From assembly GCA_041617635.1 (NCBI GenBank), contig JBFJOO010000058.1, positions 1 to 28,271 of the forward strand: a stretch of DNA of 28,271 nt, read 5' to 3'. The notes under the pieces are model-generated. The model saw only the letters and a list, made by a program, of their open reading frames with translations, did not search any database and was not told where the DNA came from. This stretch comes from JAABRB01 sp041617635 (GTDB lineage Bacteria > Pseudomonadota > Gammaproteobacteria > Burkholderiales > SG8-39). A program made the position numbers and the translations under genes. Below, piece after piece: positions 22,795 through 28,271 of this stretch. Every line of letters begins with the position of its first letter. Position 1 is the first letter of the stretch.

Positions 22795-24198
22795 TCACGC
22801 CGGCCGCGCGCCGGCAAACACGCTCTCCACCCACTCGCGCCAAGTGGCCGGCCGCAACGCACCGCGCTCGATGCTCGCCCGCAGACGCACGACCGCCGCC
22901 TCGAGGCCCGGCGCATCACGCGCTGAAAGATCGCGAATTTTCGCCAGCACTTGATCCGGAGTGAGCGGCCGCGCGGGGCTGCCGAGCGCCGCCTCGCACG
23001 TGGCGGTGAGCCGCTCGCCGTCCTTGAGCAGCAGCGTCACACGCGCCGGGCGGTCGAGCGGCCAGGGCTTCACCTCGGGGAGGCGAGCCATCGTGACGCG
23101 CGATCGCAGCGCGACGATCGCCGCGTCGTCCAAGCTCTCCGTGGCGAAAGTACGCGGGTCACTCGCACCGTGGACGATCGTTCCGGCGACGCCGTGCGGG
23201 ATCGAGAACTTCGCGCCGAGCGTGGTGTCCGGCGACTGGTTGCCGAAGTTCATCGCCATTGCCGAGCCCTCGACGTGGATCGATGCGACGGGTCCGCCCC
23301 CGCGCAGATCGCCCCGCTCCGCGATCAGATTCTCGATGGCCTCCATCGCCGCGTGCGAGTGATGGCAGGCGGCGTAGAGCTTGTGGTAGCCATCGCAGAT
23401 CGTCCAGTCGCTCCCGAGTCCCGCCGTAAGCTGCGCGCTGTCGGTGGGCGCGCCGAAGCCGCGCTCGTAGACGTCGTAGACGCCGCCCGGCGTCCCGGCA
23501 ATGCCCAGGCGCGCAAGGTCGCATGCGAACAGACCCAACCACGCGCCGGCGGCGGGCCACGCGTTGCGGACCAGCGCGCCTTCGATCGCATGGCTGTACG
23601 GCCCGGGCGATACCATGGTCGCGGCGGCCGACAGCGTGCGCGCCAGCTCGTCCGCGCTCACCCCGCGCAGCAATGCAAGCCCCGCCGCAGCGCAAACCGC
23701 GTTGTAGGCACCGTGCGGGTGAAGACGGGGCAGAGTGCCGGGCCAGGTACGCGCGAAGCGGGTGCCGATCTCGTATGCGCCGATAACGGCGCGCAAGGTG
23801 TCGGCGAGCGAGGCGTCTTCGGCCTCCGCCGCCGCGAGGATCAGCGGCTGGCTCAGCGCGCCGGGATGCACGGCGGTGCGCGTGTACCCGTCGTCGAGCT
23901 CGTTCCACGTGATTGCGAGGCCGTTGGCGAGCGCCGCCTCCAGCAGCCCCGCGCGCGGCGCCCCGCGGCGGAAGATCGTGGCCCGCGAGGCAGTGCTCGC
24001 CGCAAGCTGCTGCTCGTGAAACGCGCGCACTTCAGGCTCATCGGTGGCGGAGAGCGTGGCGGCGATGTTGTCGCCCAAGATCAGCGCCGCGTCCGACCAC
24101 ACACGCTCGGGAATGTCCTCGTCGCGCAGCCCCGCCGCCCACTCGCACAGCCCGGCGAGCCCGCGCGCGACCTCCTTTCTCGCCGCGTCGTCCGACAT
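22795..24198 (-). CDS. MmgE/PrpD family protein
   Basis: A 467-residue protein of the family that includes 2-methylcitrate dehydratase PrpD, cis-aconitate decarboxylase and many uncharacterised enzymes of organic-acid catabolism. Family-like parts are LILGDNIAATLSATDEPEV, NGLAITWNELDDGYTRTAVHPG (the usual D-D-x-x motif with a following H-P-G), AVIGAYEIGTRFAR and YHKLYAACHHSHAAMEAIENL. HHSHAAMEA corresponds to the C-x-x-x-H-x-x-x-D/E-A segment of PrpD proteins. The ATG at 24198 lies 5 bases after the ATPase stop; a TTG at 24207 overlapping that stop is an alternative. Its place at the end of an ABC uptake operon suggests it acts on the imported compound. The exact reaction cannot be inferred. 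Confidence 0.88.
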   Translation of the reverse strand: MSDDAARKEVARGLAGLCEWAAGLRDEDIPERVWSDAALILGDNIAATLSATDEPEVRAFHEQQLAASTASRATIFRRGAPRAGLLEAALANGLAITWNELDDGYTRTAVHPGALSQPLILAAAEAEDASLADTLRAVIGAYEIGTRFARTWPGTLPRLHPHGAYNAVCAAAGLALLRGVSADELARTLSAAATMVSPGPYSHAIEGALVRNAWPAAGAWLGLFACDLARLGIAGTPGGVYDVYERGFGAPTDSAQLTAGLGSDWTICDGYHKLYAACHHSHAAMEAIENLIAERGDLRGGGPVASIHVEGSAMAMNFGNQSPDTTLGAKFSIPHGVAGTIVHGASDPRTFATESLDDAAIVALRSRVTMARLPEVKPWPLDRPARVTLLLKDGERLTATCEAALGSPARPLTPDQVLAKIRDLSARDAPGLEAAVVRLRASIERGALRPATWREWVESVFAGARPA

Positions 24199-24203
24199 CC
24201 GGC

Positions 24204-25016
24204 TCAACTCACGCGCACTTCGCGCTGGAACACCTCGAGGCAGCGGCCTTTCGCGACGATGAAATCCTCGCTCGTCAGCGTTTCCGGGTGCCGGGGCCGC
24301 GGCGCGCGGAACGGGACGATCTCCGCGACGCGGGTCGGCCGGCGGGTGAGCAGCAGGACGTGGTCGGCGAGATAGATCGCCTCCTCGAGGTCGTGCGAGA
24401 CGAGGACGATGGTCGTCTTCGTGACCCGGAAGACGTCCTGAAGCTTGTCGCGCATTGCGAGCGTCATCTCGTAGTCGAGCGCGGAGAACGGTTCGTCGAG
24501 CAGCAGGACGCTAGGATGGGGCGCGAGCGCGCGCATGATCGACACCAGCTGCTGCTGTCCGCCCGAGAGCTCATACGGATAGCGATGCAGATCGAACTTG
24601 ATGTCGAAAGTCTGCACGAGCTCTTCCGCGCGCGCGTCGCATTCCGCCTTCGATTTGCGTGCGAGCCTGAGGGGATACTTGATGTTGTCGATGGCGCGCT
24701 TCCACGGGAACAGCGCCTCGCGATAGTTCTGGAACACGTACCCGATCACCGTCTGCTCGAGGAGCTTGCCGTCGAACAGCACGCTGCCCGCGTCCATGGG
24801 GATCAGCCCCGCAACCATGTTGATGAGCGTCGACTTGCCGCAGCCGTTCGGGCCGAACACCGAGGTGATCTGCGCCCTCGGAAAGTCGAGGTCGAAATTG
24901 GTGTAGAGCGGCTGTCCCCCGAAGCTCTTGCTGAGGCCGCGGATCGTGATGAAGGGATGGCCGCTATCGCGCGCCGGCCAGACCCGCGCGCCGCCCACTT
25001 CCTCAGTCGCCCTCAC
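24204..25016 (-). CDS. ABC transporter ATP-binding protein (NitT/TauT/SsuB type)
   Basis: A 270-residue cytoplasmic ATPase. Seen in order: Walker A GPNGCGKST at 55-63, Q-loop VFQNYREALFPW, ABC signature LSGGQQQLVSIMRAL, Walker B VLLLDEPFSALD and H-switch LVSHD. The FPW after the Q-loop and the overall pattern match the nitrate/taurine/sulfonate group, though this group more often has GG-M-x-QR-V-x-I-A-R-A after the signature. The GTG at 25016 overlaps the permease stop by four bases (GTGA) behind GGGGAGGG. The frame stays open far upstream, but that region is the permease gene in another frame. Confidence 0.92.
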   Translation of the reverse strand: MRATEEVGGARVWPARDSGHPFITIRGLSKSFGGQPLYTNFDLDFPRAQITSVFGPNGCGKSTLINMVAGLIPMDAGSVLFDGKLLEQTVIGYVFQNYREALFPWKRAIDNIKYPLRLARKSKAECDARAEELVQTFDIKFDLHRYPYELSGGQQQLVSIMRALAPHPSVLLLDEPFSALDYEMTLAMRDKLQDVFRVTKTTIVLVSHDLEEAIYLADHVLLLTRRPTRVAEIVPFRAPRPRHPETLTSEDFIVAKGRCLEVFQREVRVS

Positions 25017-25774
25017 TTCCCTCCCCAGTGAACGAACCGGCGCTCGATCATGATGAACAGCAGGTTCATGCCGTAGCCGAGCACGCCCGCACCGAAGATC
25101 GTCGCGTACATCTCGGGCATGTTGAACACCGCCTGGGCGTTGATCACCCGCTGCCCCAGGCCATCGGTCGATCCGATGAACATCTCGGCGACGATGATGA
25201 TGACAAGGGCGAAGGAGATCCCGGTGCGCATTCCGACGAAGGTCTGCGGCAGCGACTCCAGCAAGGTGACTTCGACCATGACGCGGCCCGGCGATGCCCC
25301 CATGACCTTGGCCGCCGCCTGGCGGGTCTTGCGCGCGTTCATCACTCCGTAGGCGGTGTTGAACAGGATCAGCAGGCTCGCGCCGAATGCGGCGACCGCG
25401 ATCTTGGTCCCCTCGCCGACTCCGAGAATCACCAGAAACAGCGGGAACAGGGCGGAGGCCGGCGTCGAGCGGAAGAAATCGATGACGAACTCGCAGGAAC
25501 GATACAGCGGCGGCGAGGACCCGAGGATGATTCCCAGGGGAACCGAGATCGCCACTGCGATGGCGAAGGCAAGCAGCGTCCGGCGAACCGTGATCACGAA
25601 ATCGTTGGTCAACGTGCCGCCGAGGAAGCCGTCCCAGGTCGCCTTCAACGCCTCCCAAGGCGACGGGAGCAGCACCGGGTCGACCCAACCCGTCTGGAAA
25701 ACCAGCCACCAGAGCGCGACGAAACCGAACGCGCCGATGGCCGGCGTCCAGGCTCGGTCCTTCCCGCCGTCCAA
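25013..25774 (-). CDS. ABC transporter permease (NitT/TauT/SsuC type)
   Basis: A 253-residue inner-membrane permease with about six helices and the BPD_transp_1 fold. Landmarks are PLGIILGSSPPLYRSCEFVI (start of the EAA-preceding region), FFRSTPASALFPLFLVILG, GTKIAVAAFGASLLILFNT and the EAA-like loop AAAKVMGASPGRVMVEVTL. The C-terminal ISFALVIIIVAEMFIGSTDG is also typical of SsuC-like proteins. The start is a TTG at 25774, since no ATG or GTG fits before the first helix. The stop overlaps the ATPase start. It lies 31 bases after the binding-protein gene. Confidence 0.92.
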   Translation of the reverse strand: MDGGKDRAWTPAIGAFGFVALWWLVFQTGWVDPVLLPSPWEALKATWDGFLGGTLTNDFVITVRRTLLAFAIAVAISVPLGIILGSSPPLYRSCEFVIDFFRSTPASALFPLFLVILGVGEGTKIAVAAFGASLLILFNTAYGVMNARKTRQAAAKVMGASPGRVMVEVTLLESLPQTFVGMRTGISFALVIIIVAEMFIGSTDGLGQRVINAQAVFNMPEMYATIFGAGVLGYGMNLLFIMIERRFVHWGGK

Positions 25775-25805
25775 GGTGAACGCCCCGCTACGCCCCCGGG
25801 ACCGC

Positions 25806-26783
25806 CTAGAAAGTCTTCAAGAACGTCTTGACCTCGATCTTGCCCTTCACCAGGCCGCCTTCGACGGCGAGGTCGACGAGCTTCTGGAAGTCGGCGATCT
25901 GCTGGGCCGAGAGATCGCGGATCATGAAATAGCGCGACAGGGGCACGGTCTGGGCGATCTCCGGGGCCACGCGCATGTGCTTGGAAAGGAGATCCCGAGC
26001 GGACTTGTCCTCGTTGCCGTCCTTGAGCGCTTTCGCCCAGGCGCGCGCGAAGCGCTCGGCGACCTGCGGACGATCCTTCAGGAACTTGTCGCTCATGACC
26101 CCGCCCGCGAGCACCGCGCAGGCATCGGGACTGCCGAGCATATGGGTCGCGATGACGCCCGCTTCGAGGCGGCGCGCGTACCCCAGATGCTCCATCATCG
26201 TCGCAACCGGCTCCAGCGTGTAGGCGACTTCGAACTGGCCCGACTGAATGGCGCCGATGTGCACGCTCATCTGCTGTTCCTGCATGGTGTAGTCGCGACC
26301 CTCCTCCAGCCCGACGCGCTTGAGCACGCCCTTGGCGACGAACAGGTTGCCCGGTCCGGGCGCGCTCATGATGCGCTGTCCCTTCAAATCCTTGAGGGTC
26401 TTGATGCTCTGGTTCTTGGCCGACACCATGAACGCTTCCAGCTGCCATTTCGTGTTCTGGCAGTTGATCGAGAAGTAGTTGGCCGTCCCCGGACGAATGA
26501 CATTGATGTTCGCGCCCTCGAGCGAAAGCAGGTTGGACGCGGTGTCGACGTCGCCCTTTACCAGCGCCTGGACGATCAGCGGATGGTTGGCGATCGGGAC
26601 ACCCTCGACTTCGAGGTTCTCCTCCTTGAAGTAGCCGCGCTCGTTGGCGATGAAGTAGGGCGCGGCGGACGACGCGATGAAAAGCGCCATCTTGACCTTG
26701 TCCTGCGCGAGCGCCGGAGCGGTGCCGACCAGCAGGCCGAGGGTGAAAAGAAGACCGGTGGCAACTCTGATTCGCCGAAACAT
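25806..26783 (-). CDS. ABC transporter substrate-binding protein (NMT1/SsuA-like)
   Basis: Periplasmic binding protein of 325 residues. The signal peptide (TGLLFTLGLLVGTAPALA before QDKVK) is followed by IASSAAPYFIANERGYFKEE, the usual N-terminal strand-helix of the NMT1/SsuA group, then the LEVEGVPIANHPLIVQALVK block and TLKDLKGQRIMSAPGPGNLF. The ATG at 26783 has GGAGGAG just upstream; an in-frame start at 26876 would bury the signal peptide. Ligands in this group range from alkanesulfonates and taurine to pyrimidine precursors and aromatic acids. Here the linked MmgE/PrpD gene hints at an organic acid. It is the first gene of the operon. Confidence 0.9.
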   Translation of the reverse strand: MFRRIRVATGLLFTLGLLVGTAPALAQDKVKMALFIASSAAPYFIANERGYFKEENLEVEGVPIANHPLIVQALVKGDVDTASNLLSLEGANINVIRPGTANYFSINCQNTKWQLEAFMVSAKNQSIKTLKDLKGQRIMSAPGPGNLFVAKGVLKRVGLEEGRDYTMQEQQMSVHIGAIQSGQFEVAYTLEPVATMMEHLGYARRLEAGVIATHMLGSPDACAVLAGGVMSDKFLKDRPQVAERFARAWAKALKDGNEDKSARDLLSKHMRVAPEIAQTVPLSRYFMIRDLSAQQIADFQKLVDLAVEGGLVKGKIEVKTFLKTF

Positions 26784-26882
26784 GCTCTCCTCCTTTGCAG
26801 TCACATGGGGACGAAGTTGCGCGTGGTCATCTGTTGTTCGCAGGGTGGCACTATCCCGACCGCAGCGCGCCAGCAAGCATCG

Positions 26883-26888
26883 CTTATA
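26883..26888 (-). promoter_or_regulatory. Possible -10 box for the ABC operon
   Basis: TATAAG on the minus strand lies about 100 bases upstream of the binding-protein start. A short inverted repeat CTGGC-CGAT-GCCAG (26899-26912) overlaps the space where a -35 box would be. The -35 match is poor, so the promoter is tentative. The 212-base divergent gap also has TATATT at about 26950 on the plus strand, before the molybdenum-hydroxylase gene. Confidence 0.3.
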
Positions 26889-26995
26889 CCAAAATGCCCT
26901 GGCCGATGCCAGATCTTCAGCGCCGGCCGCGGCATTGCGGGGCGGGTGCTATATTTTCGACCTTGCAATCGAATTCTCCGAAAGACTCGGCTCCC

Positions 26996-28271
26996 ATGCA
27001 CCCGGAAGGCATTGGCGCGCCCGTTCGGCGCCGCGAAGACGCGAAGTTTCTCACCGGTCGCGGCAACTACGTCTCGAACCTTTCGTTCGAAGGCGAGCTC
27101 CACTGCGCATTCGTGCGCTCGCCGCATGCGCACGCCCGGGTGAGGCGCATCGGAACGGAAAAGGCCGCGGGGGCGGCGGGGGTGATCGCGGTCTATACGG
27201 GCACCGACATGGCAGCGGACGATGTCGGGACGATGATTCCACTGTGGCGCATCCCGGGCGCGGGCGGCACCAAGATGAGCGAACCGCCGCGCTGGGCGCT
27301 CGCGCGCGGTACCGTGCGCCACGTCGGCGAGGCCGTCGCCATGGTCGTCGCCGCCAGCCGCAACCAGGCGCTCGACGCGGCCGAGCTGGTCGAAGTCGAG
27401 TGGGATGCGCTCGCGTCGGTCGTTGACGTGCGCGACGCGGTGAAGCCGGACGCGCCGCAGCTGCATCCCGAGGCGCCGGGCAACCTGGTGGTGCGCTTCG
27501 AGAGGGGAAACGAAGCCGCGGTACGAGACGCCTTCGCGCAGGCGCGCCACGTGGTGAAGGTCGACCTCATCAACCATCGCATCATCTGCGCGGCGCTGGA
27601 GCCGCGCGCGGTGATCGCCATCGCATCGGCCACGCGCGGCGTCGACGGCCACGAGGTCGTGATCTACTCGGCCACGCAGGTGCCGCACCATATCCGCAAG
27701 TTCGTCGCCGAGCAGCTGGCGCTGCCCGAGAACTCGGTTCGCGTCATCGCTCCCGATGTGGGCGGCGGCTTTGGCACCAAGGGCAAGCACTATCCGGAGG
27801 AGACCGCGCTCGCGTGGGCCGCGCGAAAACTCGGGCGACCGCTGAAGTGGGTATCGACGCGCAGCGAGGCCTTTGTGACTGACTATCAGGCCCGCGATCA
27901 CGTGACGCACGCCGAGCTCGCGTTGGACGCCGAGGGAAAATTCATCGGCTTGCGCGTGAATACGCTCGCAGCAGTCGGCGCCTATGTGTCGACCGTGGGA
28001 GCCGCCGTGCCCACGACGGTCTACACCGCGGTTCTTTCGGGTCCGTACCGGATTCCGGCAATTCATGCGGAGGTCCGGGTCCTGTTCACCAACACGATCC
28101 CGACCGACGCGTATCGCGGGGCGGGGCGTCCCGAAGCGTGCTACGTCCTGGAACGGCTGGTGGAAGCGGCGTCCGCGCAGCTCGGGATCGATCGCATGGA
28201 ATTGCGCCGGCGAAACTTCATCCCCGTGACCGCGATGCCGTATGCGACGGCGGTCGGGCCGACTTACGATA
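26996..28271 (+). CDS. Molybdenum hydroxylase large subunit (CoxL/XdhB-like), 3' end outside window
   Basis: The first 425 residues of a molybdopterin-binding large subunit of the xanthine dehydrogenase/aldehyde oxidase/CO dehydrogenase family, which are usually about 750-800 residues. The N-terminus GIGAPVRRREDAKFLTGRG and ELHCAFVRSPHAHARVR are standard. GGGFGTK (256-262) is a cofactor-contact motif, and AYRGAGRPE (372-380) is the form-II CoxL-type signature; form-I CO dehydrogenase has AY-x-CSFR. Form-II proteins oxidise varied, mostly unknown, aldehydes or N-heterocycles. The ATG at 26996 has only a weak upstream purine stretch. The medium (FAD) and small (2Fe-2S) subunits are expected beyond the right edge. 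It is divergent from the ABC operon. Confidence 0.92.
   Translation, partial: MHPEGIGAPVRRREDAKFLTGRGNYVSNLSFEGELHCAFVRSPHAHARVRRIGTEKAAGAAGVIAVYTGTDMAADDVGTMIPLWRIPGAGGTKMSEPPRWALARGTVRHVGEAVAMVVAASRNQALDAAELVEVEWDALASVVDVRDAVKPDAPQLHPEAPGNLVVRFERGNEAAVRDAFAQARHVVKVDLINHRIICAALEPRAVIAIASATRGVDGHEVVIYSATQVPHHIRKFVAEQLALPENSVRVIAPDVGGGFGTKGKHYPEETALAWAARKLGRPLKWVSTRSEAFVTDYQARDHVTHAELALDAEGKFIGLRVNTLAAVGAYVSTVGAAVPTTVYTAVLSGPYRIPAIHAEVRVLFTNTIPTDAYRGAGRPEACYVLERLVEAASAQLGIDRMELRRRNFIPVTAMPYATAVGPTYD

Overview
The window is high-GC bacterial DNA, tightly packed with genes in short operons. The number of solute-binding-protein-dependent transporters (two DctPQM TRAP systems, one TAXI-type TRAP system, one NitT/TauT-type ABC system), the aromatic ring-dioxygenase set and the palindromic intergenic repeat suggest a soil or aquatic betaproteobacterium (Burkholderiales-like). 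That assignment is inference from gene style, not from a marker gene.

The most striking content is on the left. Three genes within about 6.3 kb are interrupted by an in-frame TGA exactly where a redox cysteine is expected, and a hairpin follows each TGA. I read them as selenoproteins: a peroxiredoxin-like protein with U-x-x-C (174-656, minus), a two-domain AhpD-like protein with a C-x-x-C and a C-x-x-U (2904-4016, plus), and a single-domain AhpD/carboxymuconolactone-decarboxylase-fold protein with C-x-x-U (6198-6818, minus). Conventional gene calling would split or truncate all three. The single-domain AhpD-like gene lies in an operon with a thioredoxin (6855-7184) upstream and a paralogue that has lost both redox residues (5659-6198) downstream. 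The two-domain gene lies in a tryptophan-catabolism operon: kynA, a divergent kynureninase-like gene, the selenoprotein, then a DHA2-type MFS exporter.

The centre holds a DMT-family transporter (7387-8289, plus) and then a long minus-strand run read from 15652 down to 8330. It contains tphA2-like and tphA3-like ring-hydroxylating dioxygenase subunits, a tphB-like (PdxA-fold) dihydrodiol dehydrogenase, dctP, dctQ, dctM and a UbiD-family decarboxylase. The first three genes match the terephthalate-to-protocatechuate module as I recall it from Comamonas. The TRAP system beside them is a good candidate for uptake of the substrate, and the UbiD enzyme could decarboxylate an aromatic-acid intermediate. 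The oxygenase reductase (tphA1) and a regulator are not in the window. Between dctM and ubiD there is a remnant of an amidohydrolase C-terminus ending at a palindromic repeat.

On the right, a plus-strand run has a TAXI-type binding protein with a fused TRAP permease, a second DctPQM system and a beta-hydroxyacid-dehydrogenase-like enzyme (15840-22712). Opposite it is a minus-strand operon of ABC binding protein, permease, ATPase and an MmgE/PrpD-family protein (26783 down to 22795). Divergent from that, a molybdenum hydroxylase large subunit with a form-II CoxL-type AYRGAGR motif runs off the right edge.

No rRNA, tRNA, CRISPR array, insertion sequence or phage gene was recognised. No gene-free stretch exceeds 300 bases. 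Bases 1-110 hold nothing I can assign.
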